Assembly (NCBI RefSeq): GCF_022760755.1
Contig: NZ_JAIVFP010000001.1
Coordinates: 1,071,501-1,135,500 of the forward strand
Source: Candidatus Rhodoblastus alkanivorans
Lineage (GTDB): Bacteria > Pseudomonadota > Alphaproteobacteria > Rhizobiales > Beijerinckiaceae
DNA: 64,000 nucleotides
Reading direction: 5' to 3'
Shown here: positions 16,779-26,795 of the stretch, piece after piece
Layout: every line of letters starts with the position of its first letter
How positions within the stretch are numbered: position 1 is the stretch's first letter
Made by a program: the position numbers and the translations under genes
The notes under the pieces: generated by a model
The model's input: only the letters and a program-made list of their open reading frames with translations
What the model was told of the DNA's origin: nothing
Databases searched by the model: none

Positions 16779-18611
16779 ATGGCTTCGAACGACGCCCCGG
16801 CCAAGGCGGCCATCGGCGGCAAGGCCTATCCGGTCGTGGACCACACTTTCGATGTGGTCGTCGTCGGCGCTGGCGGCGCGGGCCTGCGCGCCACGGTCGG
16901 CTGCTCGCAGGCGGGCCTGCGCACCGCCTGCGTGACCAAAGTCTTCCCGACCCGGTCGCATACCGTCGCGGCGCAGGGCGGCGTCGCCGCCTCGCTCGCC
17001 AATATGGGTCCGGACAACTGGAAATGGCACATGTACGACACCGTCAAGGGCTCCGACTGGCTCGGAGACCAGGACGCGATCGAATATCTCTGCCGCAACG
17101 CGCCAGCAGCCGTCTATGAGCTGGAACATTGGGGCGTGCCGTTCTCGCGCACCGTGGACGGCAAGATCTATCAGCGCCCCTTCGGCGGCATGACCACCGA
17201 TTTCGGCAAGGGCCCGCCGGCCCAGCGCACCTGCGCGGCGGCCGACCGCACCGGCCACGCCATGCTGCACACGCTTTACGGCCAGGCCCTGAAGAACTCG
17301 ACCGAATTCTTCATCGAATATTTCGCCATCGACCTGATCATGGACGCGGAAGGCCGGTGCCGGGGCGTCGTCTGCCTCAAGATGGACGACGGCACGATCC
17401 ACCGTTTCCGCGCCCAGCTCGTGATCCTGGCGACCGGCGGCTACGGCCGCGCCTATTTCTCCGCGACCTCCGCCCATACCTGCACCGGCGACGGCGGCGG
17501 CATGGTTCTGCGCGCCGGCCTGCCGCTGCAGGATCTGGAATTCGTCCAGTTCCACCCGACCGGCATCTATGGCGCGGGCTGCCTGATCACCGAGGGCGCG
17601 CGCGGCGAAGGCGGCTATCTGACCAATTCCGCCGGCGAGCGATTCATGGAGCGCTATGCGCCTTCCGTGAAGGATCTCGCGCCGCGCGACATGGTCTCGC
17701 GCGCCATGACCATGGAAATCCGCGAAGGCCGGGGCGTGGGCAAGAACAAGGACCACATCTTCCTGCACCTCGACCATCTCGACCCGAAAATCCTGCACGA
17801 GCGCCTGCCCGGCATTTCGGAAAGCGCGAAAATCTTCGCCGGCGTGGACGTCACCCGCGAGCCGATCCCGGTCCTGCCGACCGTCCATTACAATATGGGC
17901 GGCATCCAGACCAATTATCATGGCGAAGTGCTCGTCAAGAAGGGCGACAACCCGGATGTCGTGGTGCCCGGCCTGATGGCGATCGGCGAGGCGGCCTGCG
18001 TCTCGGTCCATGGCGCCAACCGCCTCGGCTCCAACTCGCTGATCGACCTCGTGGTGTTCGGCCGCGCCGCTGGTCAGCGCGCCGCCGAAATCGTGAAGGC
18101 GGGCGCGAAACAGGACAATCTGCCTGATGATTCGGCCGATCTCGCCTTGTCGCGCCTCGACCATTACCGCTACGCCAATGGCGGCACGGCGACCGCCGAG
18201 CTGCGCCTGAAAATGCAGAAGGTCATGCAGAACAATTGCGCCGTCTATCGCACCGGCGAGGTTCTGGAGGAAGGCGTCAAGCTGATCCACGACGTATGGG
18301 CCGGCCGCGACGACCTGCGCGTCTCCGATCGCTCGCTGATCTGGAACTCGGACCTGATCGAAACCCTGGAGTTCGACAATCTGATCGTCCAGGCCGCGGT
18401 GACCATGGTCGGCGCCGAGAACCGCAAGGAATCGCGCGGCGCCCACGCCCGCGAGGATTTCCCCAATCGCGACGACGTCAACTGGATGAAGCACACTCTG
18501 GCGACCATCGACGACGCGGCCAAGGCCGTGAACATCGATTACCGCCCGGTGCATAGCTACACCATGAGCGACGAGGTCGCCTATATCGAGCCCAAGGCCC
18601 GCGTCTACTGA
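16779..18611 (+). CDS. sdhA: Succinate dehydrogenase flavoprotein subunit
   Basis: Catalytic subunit that oxidises succinate to fumarate with covalent FAD. The 610-residue protein has the dinucleotide fold [12 protein letters not shown], the flavinylation motif [10 protein letters not shown] with its His, the active-site H-P-T-G-I-Y-G and the catalytic R-x-G-x-N-S-L region ([17 protein letters not shown]). Length and motifs are standard. It assembles with SdhB on the cytoplasmic side of the membrane. Confidence 0.97.
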   Translation: MASNDAPAKAAIGGKAYPVVDHTFDVVVVGAGGAGLRATVGCSQAGLRTACVTKVFPTRSHTVAAQGGVAASLANMGPDNWKWHMYDTVKGSDWLGDQDAIEYLCRNAPAAVYELEHWGVPFSRTVDGKIYQRPFGGMTTDFGKGPPAQRTCAAADRTGHAMLHTLYGQALKNSTEFFIEYFAIDLIMDAEGRCRGVVCLKMDDGTIHRFRAQLVILATGGYGRAYFSATSAHTCTGDGGGMVLRAGLPLQDLEFVQFHPTGIYGAGCLITEGARGEGGYLTNSAGERFMERYAPSVKDLAPRDMVSRAMTMEIREGRGVGKNKDHIFLHLDHLDPKILHERLPGISESAKIFAGVDVTREPIPVLPTVHYNMGGIQTNYHGEVLVKKGDNPDVVVPGLMAIGEAACVSVHGANRLGSNSLIDLVVFGRAAGQRAAEIVKAGAKQDNLPDDSADLALSRLDHYRYANGGTATAELRLKMQKVMQNNCAVYRTGEVLEEGVKLIHDVWAGRDDLRVSDRSLIWNSDLIETLEFDNLIVQAAVTMVGAENRKESRGAHAREDFPNRDDVNWMKHTLATIDDAAKAVNIDYRPVHSYTMSDEVAYIEPKARVY

Positions 18612-18622
18612 GGTCGAACCCG

Positions 18623-19402
18623 ATGGTTGAATTCGCTCTTCCGAAGAATTCCGTTGTCGGCTCCGGCAAAACCTGGCCGAAGCCCGTCAACGCCAAGCGC
18701 CTCACCGAATTCCGCATCTATCGCTGGAACCCGGACGACGGCCGCAATCCTTCGATCGACACTTATTATGTCGATCGCGACGATTGCGGGCCGATGGTGC
18801 TCGACGCGCTGCTTTACATCAAGAACAGCATCGATCCGACGCTGACGCTTCGCCGCTCCTGCCGCGAAGGCATCTGCGGCTCCTGCGCCATGAATATCGA
18901 CGGCGAGAACACGCTCGCCTGCACCAAGGCGATCGACGACGTGAAGGCGCCGGTCGCCATCTATCCTCTGCCGCACATGCCGGTGGTGAAGGATCTCGTG
19001 CCGGACCTGACCGTTTTCTATGCCCAGCACGCGTCGATCGAGCCCTGGCTCCATACCGAAACGCCGGCGCCGGAAAAGGAATGGCTGCAGTCGCCGCAAG
19101 ACCGCGCCAAGCTCGACGGGCTCTATGAGTGCATTCTCTGCGCCTGCTGCTCGACCTCCTGCCCGTCCTATTGGTGGAACGGCGAACGCTATCTTGGTCC
19201 GGCGGCGCTGCTGCAGGCCTATCGCTGGCTGATCGATTCGCGCGACGAGTCGACGGGCGAAAGGCTCGATTATCTGGAAGACCCGTTCAGGCTCTATCGC
19301 TGCCACACCATCATGAACTGCGCCCGCGTCTGCCCCAAGGGCCTCAACCCGGCCAAGGCGATCGCGGAAATCAAGAACATGATGATCGACCGGCAGGCGT
19401 GA
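18623..19402 (+). CDS. sdhB: Succinate dehydrogenase iron-sulfur subunit
   Basis: Electron-transfer subunit of complex II, 259 residues. An N-terminal plant-type ferredoxin domain holds the [2Fe-2S] motif CREGICGSC, and the C-terminal domain holds [11 protein letters not shown] and [17 protein letters not shown], which supply the [4Fe-4S] and [3Fe-4S] cysteines. It starts 11 bp after sdhA and ends the operon; a palindrome 46 bp further on may help define the 3' end. Confidence 0.97.
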   Translation: MVEFALPKNSVVGSGKTWPKPVNAKRLTEFRIYRWNPDDGRNPSIDTYYVDRDDCGPMVLDALLYIKNSIDPTLTLRRSCREGICGSCAMNIDGENTLACTKAIDDVKAPVAIYPLPHMPVVKDLVPDLTVFYAQHASIEPWLHTETPAPEKEWLQSPQDRAKLDGLYECILCACCSTSCPSYWWNGERYLGPAALLQAYRWLIDSRDESTGERLDYLEDPFRLYRCHTIMNCARVCPKGLNPAKAIAEIKNMMIDRQA

Positions 19403-19448
19403 TCGCGGCCGGCTTTGAAGCGAACGGGCGCTTGACAGTTGAGGCGTT

Positions 19449-19474
19449 CCCTCTCCCCGCATGCGGGGAGAGGG
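19449..19474. repeat. 26-bp perfect palindrome downstream of sdhB
   Basis: CCCTCTCCCCGCA and its exact complement are fused without a loop. This CTCTCCCC...GGGGAGAG type is a frequent intergenic palindrome in proteobacterial genomes. It lies between the convergent sdhB and GNAT genes, where it could stop transcription or protect a 3' end. The remaining 19475-19568 shows nothing else. Confidence 0.65.
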
Positions 19475-19568
19475 CTTAAAGCAAACGGCTGGAACGCGCG
19501 GCCCTTGTCGGCGGCGCCAGCGTCTGTTGCGTGACGTTCGGGAATGCCGCTTGAATGGCCGCTTGGCG

Positions 19569-20228
19569 TCAGGCCCGCGGCTGCATCGAGAAGACGCGGG
19601 TCTGCAGGTCGAGCATGGCGGTGGCGAAGCTCGTCGCATTATCGGCGAACTCGCCCCAGACCGAGGCCGGGGTCGGCTCGCGCGCCACCAGCCTGCCGGT
19701 CATGTCGTCGGTCTCGAAGCGCAGATCGGCCTCGAATTTCTTGGCCAAAGCCTGCATCGCCACATTGCTGGCGAGACACGACATATAAAGCGCGTCGGCG
19801 CGGCGGTTGCGCGCGGCGCGCACGATGCGCGACATCAGTTCCGAGCCGACGCCACGGCGGCGCCAGTCCTTCTCGACGCTGAAGGCGGCCTCGACCGACC
19901 CGCCGATGATATTGTTGCCGACCGCCCGCAATTCGCCAGCGCCGCGCAATGCGCCATCGACATAATAGCCATAGATCACATCGTCGATGCCGAAGCAGCG
20001 CTCGGCGTAACGGATCAGAAACTCGTCGTTGACCGACATTGCGAAGCGATCGTACCGGCTTTTGGCGTCCAGCCGCAACAAATGCTCCCGAAAAGCCGAG
20101 AGATCGGCCGGCCATAATCTGCGGATGACGCCGCCATGGATCATCATCTGTTCCATAGGGGTTTTCCTATCTTTCCGCGGCGCACCGCCGCTGTTGCTCC
20201 GACCCTCCGAAGACGCTTCCTCGTTCAT
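19569..20228 (-). CDS. GNAT-family N-acetyltransferase
   Basis: A 219-residue acetyl-CoA-dependent transferase. The GNAT core is visible: a beta strand G-A-G-E-L-R-A-V, then A-A-F-S-V-E-K-D-W-R-R-R-G-V-G-S-E-L, where R-R-G-V-G-S is the acetyl-CoA pyrophosphate loop, followed by A-L-Y-M-S-C-L-A-S-N-V-A-M-Q-A-L-A. The substrate is unknown. ATG 20156 (start MEQMMIHGG) with AGGAAAA upstream is an alternative start nearer the domain. It ends the leftward parvulin-argJ-mutT series, a gene neighbourhood common in Hyphomicrobiales. Confidence 0.85.
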   Translation of the reverse strand: MNEEASSEGRSNSGGAPRKDRKTPMEQMMIHGGVIRRLWPADLSAFREHLLRLDAKSRYDRFAMSVNDEFLIRYAERCFGIDDVIYGYYVDGALRGAGELRAVGNNIIGGSVEAAFSVEKDWRRRGVGSELMSRIVRAARNRRADALYMSCLASNVAMQALAKKFEADLRFETDDMTGRLVAREPTPASVWGEFADNATSFATAMLDLQTRVFSMQPRA

Positions 20229-20430
20229 GTCCCTAATATGCTGCAGCGCAATAAAAAGTTCAAGCCCTAACTTTAGGCAAGTGAGTCATTGAAATAACAC
20301 AGTAAAAACCATTTTCTTTGTTTTGCCCTATTCGCGCCACATCCTTGAATGGAGGGTTAACGCGGCTTTAATGCTGCAATGCGAAAAGCTCTTAGGCTCG
20401 GCGGTCTGAATAAAAGGTGAATGGCCGCCG

Positions 20431-20832
20431 TCAGTCCAAAAGCTCGATCAGGGCCGGAATCAGCGGCGCGTCGGCCGGCGGCATGGGAATGTCGCGCAAT
20501 TTCCGCGGCGCCAGCCATTTCAGCGCCTGTCCCTCGCGCGGGACCACCATTCCCTCCCAGCGCCGGCAGACAAACAGCGGCATCAGGAGGTGAAAATCCT
20601 CATAGGCATGGTTGGCGAAGGTGAGCGGCGCGAGGCAGGGCGCCTTGACCTCAATCCCTAACTCCTCGCGCAATTCGCGAATCAGCGCCTGTTCAGGCCG
20701 CTCGCCGGGGTCCAGTTTGCCGCCGGGGAATTCCCACAGGCCGGCAAGCTGCTTGCCTTCGGGCCTTTGCGCCACCAGCACCCGATCATCGGCGTCGATC
20801 AGCGCCGCCGCGACGACAAGAAGTAGTTTCAT
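20431..20832 (-). CDS. mutT: Nudix hydrolase, MutT type (8-oxo-dGTP diphosphatase)
   Basis: Hydrolyses oxidised purine nucleotides to prevent transversions. The 133-residue protein contains a complete Nudix box, G-G-K-L-D-P-G-E-R-P-E-Q-A-L-I-R-E-L-R-E-E-L-G-I (about residues 37-60), with the metal-binding R-E-x-x-E-E core, and the preceding G-L-W-E-F-P-G found in MutT. It starts 44 bp after argJ on the same strand. Other Nudix substrates cannot be excluded. Confidence 0.9.
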   Translation of the reverse strand: MKLLLVVAAALIDADDRVLVAQRPEGKQLAGLWEFPGGKLDPGERPEQALIRELREELGIEVKAPCLAPLTFANHAYEDFHLLMPLFVCRRWEGMVVPREGQALKWLAPRKLRDIPMPPADAPLIPALIELLD

Positions 20833-20876
20833 TCGCTCACGCGCCCCTTCGGGCGGCGCTCCTTACCTATCAAGCA

Positions 20877-22124
20877 TCAGGACCGGTAATCGCCGTTGAT
20901 CGCCACATATTCCTTGGTCAGGTCGCAGGTCCAGACCGTCGCCTCGCCCTTGGCCAGACCGAGATCGGCGCGAATCACGATCTTGTCCTGTTTCATGGCC
21001 GCGCTCGCCGCCGCCTCGTCGTAATCCGGGTCGCGCCGGCCCTCGTGGGCCACGCGAATGTCGCCGAACCAGATCGACAGCAGGTCGCGCTCGGCCTTTT
21101 CGCCGGCCTTGCCGACGGCCATCACCACGCGGCCCCAATTGGCGTCCTCGCCCGCGGCGGCCGTCTTCACCAGAGGCGAATTGGCGATGGAAAAGGCGAT
21201 TTTTTTCGCCGCCTTGTCGCTCTCGGCCCCGGTCACCCGCACCTCGATGAATTTGCGGGCGCCTTCGCCGTCGCGCGCCACCTGCTGCGCGAGATCGAGC
21301 AGAACGGCGTCGAGCTTCTCGGCGAAATCCTTCAGGCTCTTGCCGTTGGCCTTTTTGGCCTTTTTCTGCCCGCGCTTTTCGGCGGCGCCGGTGGCGAACA
21401 GCATCAATGTGTCGGAGGTCGAGGTGTCGCTGTCCACCGTCACCGCGTTGAACGTGCTCTTCACGCCCTTCGACAGCAGCTTCTGCAGCGCCTCGGCGGA
21501 GATGGCGGCGTCGGTGAAGACGTAAGCCAGCATGGTCGCCATATTGGGCGCGATCATGCCGGCGCCCTTGGCCATGCCGTTGACCGTCACCTCCACCCCG
21601 TCGATCGTCGCCGTGGCGGTCGCGACCTTGGGGAAAGTGTCGGTGGTCATGATGGCGCGGGCCGCGTCGAGCCAGCCGCCGGGCCGCGCTTGCGCCGCCA
21701 GGCGCTCCAGCACGTCGTCGAATTTCGAGGCGTCGAGCGGTTCGCCGATCACGCCGGTCGAGGCCAGAAAGATTTCGTCCTCCTTGGCGCCGACGGCCTT
21801 GGCGGCGAGCCGCGCCGTCATTTCCGTCGCCTCGCGGCCGGCCTTGCCGGTAAAGGCGTTGGCGTTGCCGGAATTGACCACCAAAGCGCGGGCGCGGCCG
21901 TGGCGCAATTTGTCGCGGCACCAGTCCACCGGCGCCGAGGGGCATTTGGACGTGGTGAAAACCCCGGCGACCGTCGCGCCCTCGTCGAAGACCGCGAGCA
22001 GGACGTCGGTGCGGCCCTGATAGCGGATGCCGGCGGCGCCGGCGGCGAGGCGCACGCCCTCGATCGGCGGCGGTTCGGCGAATTTTTTCGGCGCGAGCGG
22101 AGAAACGGCGGCGGCGGCGGCCAT
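20877..22124 (-). CDS. argJ: Bifunctional ornithine acetyltransferase / N-acetylglutamate synthase
   Basis: Transfers acetyl from N-acetylornithine to glutamate in the cyclic arginine pathway. The 415-residue precursor is self-cleaved before the Thr of the conserved A-T-M-L; here it is seen as [14 protein letters not shown]. Also present are [10 protein letters not shown] (substrate site), A-S-T-G-V-I-G-E and the C-terminal N-G-D-Y-R-S. Start 22124 follows AAGGGA; the frame is open a further 20 codons. It sits between the parvulin and mutT genes on the same strand. Confidence 0.96.
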   Translation of the reverse strand: MAAAAAVSPLAPKKFAEPPPIEGVRLAAGAAGIRYQGRTDVLLAVFDEGATVAGVFTTSKCPSAPVDWCRDKLRHGRARALVVNSGNANAFTGKAGREATEMTARLAAKAVGAKEDEIFLASTGVIGEPLDASKFDDVLERLAAQARPGGWLDAARAIMTTDTFPKVATATATIDGVEVTVNGMAKGAGMIAPNMATMLAYVFTDAAISAEALQKLLSKGVKSTFNAVTVDSDTSTSDTLMLFATGAAEKRGQKKAKKANGKSLKDFAEKLDAVLLDLAQQVARDGEGARKFIEVRVTGAESDKAAKKIAFSIANSPLVKTAAAGEDANWGRVVMAVGKAGEKAERDLLSIWFGDIRVAHEGRRDPDYDEAAASAAMKQDKIVIRADLGLAKGEATVWTCDLTKEYVAINGDYRS

Positions 22125-22538
22125 GATCTGGTCCCTTCGATATGGGTCGCGCGGATTAGTCGTCGGCTTCGCCGCGGCCGTCAAGTCGCATTGGCGTCGT
22201 TCCAGTTCATCGATGGACTATTTTTGATCGCGTGGCGCTTCGCCGACGATCCTGCCCCAAATGAAAGGCCTCGCCCGCCGATCGGCCTGGTTTCGATCCA
22301 TAATTGAAACCGGGAGCCATTGCGGGCGTCGGATCGCGCCCCATTCGTCGCCTGCCGCCGAAATGGCTCGCCAGGCCCTGTGGCTTCGCCGCGGCTCGCT
22401 CGCATCGATGGCGTGTGCGACGAAAGCCTCGAAGTGAAGCGCCGCCATGACAGGAGAGGCGGCGCCGATTGACAAACGACGCCCCTCCGCAAGGAGGAGC
22501 GTCGTTCATTTTCCTCGGAGAGCGGCCGAGCGCCGATC
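22125..22538. other. Intergenic region upstream of argJ with a terminator-like hairpin
   Basis: A 414-bp gap. At 22475-22506 a 14-base stem with one mismatch and loop GCAA lies 32 bp beyond the parvulin stop and would fold on the leftward transcript, so the parvulin and argJ genes are probably separate transcripts. The rest should hold the argJ promoter but no clear elements or genes were seen. Confidence 0.55.
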
Positions 22539-23450
22539 CTATTTTGTCGGCGCCGCTTCGGTTTTGGCCGCCGCGCCGGCAGGCGCCGCCTCGGGCTTGG
22601 CCGCAGCAGCGGCGGGAGGCGCGTCGGTCCGGGTGATCTTGGCGCTGTCGCGCAGCTTCAGGATCGCCTGGCTCTGGGCGCGCTGGGCGACGAAATGCTC
22701 AAGCTGGTCGCGAACCTGGGCCATCGGCGGGAAGGGCTTTTCACGCTTCGCCAGCACCTTGATGACATGCCAGCCGAACTGCGTCTTGACCGGAGGCGAA
22801 ATCTGCCCGGGCTGGAGCTTGAAGGCGGCTTCGGCGAATTCCGGCACCATGCGATCCTTGGTGAACCAGCCGAGGTCGCCGCCCTTGGACCCGGGATCCT
22901 TCGACAATTGGTCGGCGAGCTTGCCGAAATCCTCTCCGGCCTTCAGGCGCTTCTCGACGTCCTCGGCCTCTTTCTCGGTCGGCACCAGAATGTGGAGGGC
23001 GTGGACTTCTTCTTCCGGCTTCTGGGCCTTGGCGGCCTCGTCATAGGTGGTCTTGAGCGCCGCCTCGGTCGCGCTGGTCTTGGCGATCTGGCCGAGATAG
23101 GACTCCATCAGCAGCTTTTCGCGATAATAGGCCATCTTCTGCTTGAAGTCCGGCGTCTGGTCCAGCTTGTCGGCGAGCGCCTTCTGGGTGACCAGCTTGA
23201 GATCGATGAGATAGTCCATCAGCGCCTTTTTGCGGGCGGCGTCGTTCATCTGGCGGGGGAGGGTCGAGCCGACGTCCTCCTGCGCCTGGGCGTAATCCTG
23301 CGCGGTGATCGGCTCGCCATTGACCGTGGCCAGCACCTTGCCCGGGTCGCTGGGCGCTTCGGCGAACGCGGGCGCTGCCGCCGCGACACAGAGCGAAAGA
23401 GCGAGCGCCGCGCGGCGAACGCCCTGAAGAGGGGAGTGAAAGCGAGCCAT
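22539..23450 (-). CDS. Periplasmic parvulin-type peptidyl-prolyl isomerase
   Basis: Folding factor for envelope proteins, 303 residues. It has a signal peptide (about 1-30, cleaved after AFA), an N-terminal SurA-like chaperone helix region (V-N-G-E-P-I-T-A-Q-D-Y-A), a central parvulin domain (E-E-V-H-A-L-H-I-L-V through F-G-W-H-V-I-K-V) with G-G-D-L-G-W-F, and an Ala/Pro-rich C-terminus. It resembles PrsA/PpiD-like foldases found upstream of argJ in many alphaproteobacteria. Confidence 0.92.
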   Translation of the reverse strand: MARFHSPLQGVRRAALALSLCVAAAAPAFAEAPSDPGKVLATVNGEPITAQDYAQAQEDVGSTLPRQMNDAARKKALMDYLIDLKLVTQKALADKLDQTPDFKQKMAYYREKLLMESYLGQIAKTSATEAALKTTYDEAAKAQKPEEEVHALHILVPTEKEAEDVEKRLKAGEDFGKLADQLSKDPGSKGGDLGWFTKDRMVPEFAEAAFKLQPGQISPPVKTQFGWHVIKVLAKREKPFPPMAQVRDQLEHFVAQRAQSQAILKLRDSAKITRTDAPPAAAAAKPEAAPAGAAAKTEAAPTK

Positions 23451-23599
23451 TGGGTGTTCTTGCTCCAGAATGCGGCGGTCGGCGGCGCACGGCCGCGGGC
23501 GGGCGCCTTTCTGCCCGAAAAAGGCGCTGGCGACAAGCGTCGCGACATTGCCGGCGGATGAACTCTGGTTTAGATGAGGGACAGAAAAAGGTCTCGAGA

Positions 23600-23836
23600 A
23601 TGTCTCAGAACAAATCCATCAACTGGACCAACGCGCGCACATTGGTCGCATTGGCCATTCTGGTCGGCACGGAACTGGTCGGCGCCTCCTGGGCGGCGGG
23701 CTGGGCGCTCGGCGGCATTTTCCAACTCGGCGCGATCTATGCGCGCGCCTTCGAACTGTTCTTCATCGTCATCGGCTTCGTCGGGCTTTATTACTTCATG
23801 CGCACGGCGGCCGCCCACGAGCCCTTCCGGCGCTGA
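23600..23836 (+). CDS. Small two-helix membrane protein (78 aa)
   Basis: The protein starts MSQNKSINWTNARTLVALAI and has two hydrophobic helices (about residues 12-34 and 42-63) that carry conserved-looking glycines, ending in H-E-P-F-R-R. It is divergent from the parvulin gene. The ribosome site is weak, and the frame remains open upstream to 23450. No named family was recognised. In the 154 bp that follow, a six-base stem (ACGCCG-CTTT-CGGCGT) lies at about 23927-23942. Confidence 0.6.
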   Translation: MSQNKSINWTNARTLVALAILVGTELVGASWAAGWALGGIFQLGAIYARAFELFFIVIGFVGLYYFMRTAAAHEPFRR

Positions 23837-23990
23837 ATTCGACCTTTCCGGACGCATGAAGGAATAATCCTAAGACATTTCTCTCCCGCGCAAAGCTCCG
23901 TTCCTGCTTCGCCTCGATTGACAGGAACGCCGCTTTCGGCGTCAAACCGCATTGTCGTTCCGTCGCGTTGCGGCAAAATTGGACCTATCG

Positions 23991-24995
23991 ATGAGCCAGA
24001 CCTCTCTCACCGATCGCGTGACGCCGATCGAGGCCGGCGGCGAAATCGTCGGCGCCGGTTTCCTGGGCCGCGTCCCGGCCTTGGCCCTTGCCGACGGACA
24101 CGTGCTTCTCGCGGAAATCGGCGCCGAACGCCGGATCAAGGCCCATGAGGACGGGGCGATCCTCGTCGCGGTCTGCGATGGCGGGAAATTCTATACGGGC
24201 GGCGACGACGGCGCGGTCGCGGCGACGGATGCGGCCGGCTCGGTCGAAATTCTGGCGCGCGAAAAAGGCTGGATCGACGCCTTGACCTGCCGGGCCGATG
24301 GCGCGCTCGCCTGGTCGAACGGCAAGAATGTCCGCGCCCGCGACGCCAAGGGCGAGATCAAGCATTGGACCGCGCCGTCCTCGGTGCGCGGCCTCGCCTT
24401 TTTTCCCAAGGGTTTCCGCGTCGCCGTCGCTCATTACAATGGCGTGAGCCTGTGGTTTCCCAATACGGCGGCCGCGCCGGAGACGCTGAACTGGAAGGGC
24501 TCGCATCTCGACGTCGCGGTTTCGCCCGACGCCCGCTACGTCGTCACCTCGATGCAGGAGAATTCTCTCCACGGCTGGCGGCTCTCGGATCGCAAGGACA
24601 TGCGCATGACCGGCTATCCGGCCAAGACGCGGTCCTTCGCCTGGTCGCATGACGGCTTGTGGTTCGCGACCTCGGGCGCGGACGGCTGCATCGTCTGGCC
24701 CTTTTCGGGCAAGGATGGCCCGATGGGCCAGCCGCCGCGCGAATGCGGCGTGCGGCCCAATGTTCTGGTGACCGCGGTCGCCTTCCATCCCAAGGCCCTG
24801 GTCGTCGCGGTCGGCTATGACGACGGCTGGATTCTTCTGGTGCGCTTGTCGGACGGCGGGGAAATCCTGGCGCGCCGCACCGAAGCCGACGCGCCGCGCG
24901 ACGCCATCGCCGCGCTCGCCTTCGACGCGAATGGCGGCAGGCTTTTGTTCGGCGCCAAGAGCGGCTGCGCGGGCATTCTCGACTTTCCGTCCTAA
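23991..24995 (+). CDS. WD40-repeat beta-propeller protein
   Basis: A 334-residue cytoplasmic protein made of repeated strands with WD40-like endings: F-Y-T-G-G-D-D-G-A-V-A, L-A-F-F-P-K-G-F-R-V-A-V-A-H-Y-N-G-V, V-A-V-S-P-D-A-R-Y-V-V-T, F-A-W-S-H-D-G-L-W-F-A-T-S-G-A-D-G and V-A-F-H-P-K-A-L-V-V-A-V-G-Y-D-D-G. A seven-bladed propeller is likely. Close homologues are annotated in many Hyphomicrobiales without a function. It is probably an assembly scaffold; partners are unknown. Confidence 0.85.
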   Translation: MSQTSLTDRVTPIEAGGEIVGAGFLGRVPALALADGHVLLAEIGAERRIKAHEDGAILVAVCDGGKFYTGGDDGAVAATDAAGSVEILAREKGWIDALTCRADGALAWSNGKNVRARDAKGEIKHWTAPSSVRGLAFFPKGFRVAVAHYNGVSLWFPNTAAAPETLNWKGSHLDVAVSPDARYVVTSMQENSLHGWRLSDRKDMRMTGYPAKTRSFAWSHDGLWFATSGADGCIVWPFSGKDGPMGQPPRECGVRPNVLVTAVAFHPKALVVAVGYDDGWILLVRLSDGGEILARRTEADAPRDAIAALAFDANGGRLLFGAKSGCAGILDFPS

Positions 24996-25154
24996 AGCTC
25001 GGTTCAGACGGCGTTTTGTGATTTAGTTCAATCGAAAACGAAAAAAGCGGCGCCAATTTTCGGCAAAGCGCTTTAGGATGACGACGGAAGGCGCCTCGCC
25101 ACGAGCCGCGCCCTTTTGAATCTCGAGTCCCGTCGAATCCAGATCGAGTGTGTC

Positions 25155-26795
25155 GTGATCGATAGCGAAAACTTGCCGCAACCCGAGGGCGAAGCGGCGG
25201 TCGAGCCCAAGCCAGAACCTGCGCCGGCCGCCGAAGCGCCCGCGCCCGAGGCGAAGCCCGCCGCCCCCGCCGGCGCGCCGCAGGAAGTCGAAGTGAAATT
25301 CATCACCGACGCCGCCGGCTTCGCCGCCGCGCTCGCCTCGCCTATGCTTAAGGTCGAAGGCCCGAGCCCGGCGCGCAAGCTGACCTCGATCTATTTCGAC
25401 ACGCCGAACGGAGAGCTGAAAAAGCGCAAAATGGCTCTGCGCCTGCGCCGCAGCGGGCGCGCCGCCCCGGTCATGACCCTGAAATGGCCGCTGCAGACGG
25501 CGGGCAATGTGTTTTCGCGCGGCGAAATCGAAATTCGCGCGACGAAAATGGAGCCCGACATCGGCCTGTTCGACGCCGACATCGGCGAAGGCCTGCGCCA
25601 GATCGTCGGCGAGGCGCCGCTGGAGGCGAAATATGAAACCCGCGTCAGCCGGATCGCCCGCCTGATCACGAGCGGCATGGCGTGCATAGAGGTCGCCTTC
25701 GACGAAGGAATCATCCGCGCGGGCGAGCGCGAATTGCCTTTGCGCGAGGTCGAACTGGAGCTGAAATCCGGTCCGCCGCAGGATCTTTACGATTTCGCCG
25801 CCACGCTCGCCGAAAATCTTCCCCTGCGGCTCGACACGATCAGCAAGGCCGAGCGCGCCACGCATTTTTCCGAAGGGACGACGCCCAGGCCCGTCAAGGC
25901 CAAGCCCGCCGATCTGCCGCCGGACGCCAATCTCGACGAGGCGACGGCGCGCATCATCCTCGGCGCCATCGACCATTATCTCGTCAACTGGGCCTCGTTG
26001 CGCGCCAGCGACGATCCTGAATCGATCCATCAGATGCGCGTGGCGCTGCGCCGCCTGCGCTCCGCGCTCGGCATGCTCAAGCGCGCCATTCCCTGCCCGG
26101 AATTCGAGGTTTTTCGCGAGGAGGCCAAGGATCTCGCCAGCGCGCTCGGTCCGGCGCGCGACAGCGACGCCCTGCGCGAATTGATCGAGGACGGGCCGAT
26201 GGGCCATTTCGGCGACAAAAAGGATTTCGCGCCGCTGCTCGACGCGCTTGAAGAGCGCCGCGCCGCGGCTTACGCCGATTCGCGCGCGCTGATCGAATCG
26301 CCGCGCCCGAGCGTTTTCGTCCTGCGGCTTTCCGCCTTCGTCGCCCGGCGCGGCTGGCGCAACGCCGTGAGCGGCCCGGAATTGTCCCGGCTCACCGAGC
26401 CCGTCGCGGTCTTCGCGGCGCAAGCGCTCGACCGCGTCCACAAGCGCGTGCGCAAGCGCGGCAAGAAACTCGTCACTTTGCCCGACGAGCAGCGCCATCA
26501 GGTTCGCATCGCCTTGAAAAACCTGCGCTATGGCGGCGAATTCTTCGCCGCCTGTTTCAACGAGGCGCGCGACGCCACGCCCTTTTTGCGCGCGGCGGCC
26601 AATCTCCAGGGCCTGCTCGGCGCCCATAATGACGCCGCCAGCGCCGACCATTTCCTCTGCCAGTCGCATGCGACCGAAGCGGCGCGCGCGGCGGGCGTCG
26701 TGTCGGGCTGGTACGCCCGCGGCGCCATCATCGCCGACGAAAACCTCGCCAGGGAATGGAAGCGCTTCAAGAAAATCCGTCCGTTCTGGAAGTGA
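25155..26795 (+). CDS. CYTH and CHAD domain protein (inorganic triphosphatase/polyphosphate-associated)
   Basis: A roughly 546-residue protein. After a Pro/Ala/Glu-rich N-terminal tail (to about 50) comes a CYTH tunnel domain beginning E-V-E-V-K-F, with R-K-L-T-S-I-Y-F-D-T-P and alternating charged strands, typical of triphosphatases. Residues about 270-545 form a CHAD domain with its two helical repeats marked by conserved His/Arg: I-H-Q-M-R-V-A-L-R-R-L-R-S-A-L and H-Q-V-R-I-A-L-K-N-L-R-Y-G. CHAD domains bind polyphosphate. The start is uncertain: GTG 25155 was chosen, and the frame is open from TTG 25116. Confidence 0.88.
   Translation: MIDSENLPQPEGEAAVEPKPEPAPAAEAPAPEAKPAAPAGAPQEVEVKFITDAAGFAAALASPMLKVEGPSPARKLTSIYFDTPNGELKKRKMALRLRRSGRAAPVMTLKWPLQTAGNVFSRGEIEIRATKMEPDIGLFDADIGEGLRQIVGEAPLEAKYETRVSRIARLITSGMACIEVAFDEGIIRAGERELPLREVELELKSGPPQDLYDFAATLAENLPLRLDTISKAERATHFSEGTTPRPVKAKPADLPPDANLDEATARIILGAIDHYLVNWASLRASDDPESIHQMRVALRRLRSALGMLKRAIPCPEFEVFREEAKDLASALGPARDSDALRELIEDGPMGHFGDKKDFAPLLDALEERRAAAYADSRALIESPRPSVFVLRLSAFVARRGWRNAVSGPELSRLTEPVAVFAAQALDRVHKRVRKRGKKLVTLPDEQRHQVRIALKNLRYGGEFFAACFNEARDATPFLRAAANLQGLLGAHNDAASADHFLCQSHATEAARAAGVVSGWYARGAIIADENLAREWKRFKKIRPFWK

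Noticed and set aside
16314-18554. 746-codon minus-strand frame opposite sdhA
   Set aside because: It mirrors a textbook flavoprotein gene and would span sdhA and part of sdhD; no ribosome site or motif was seen.
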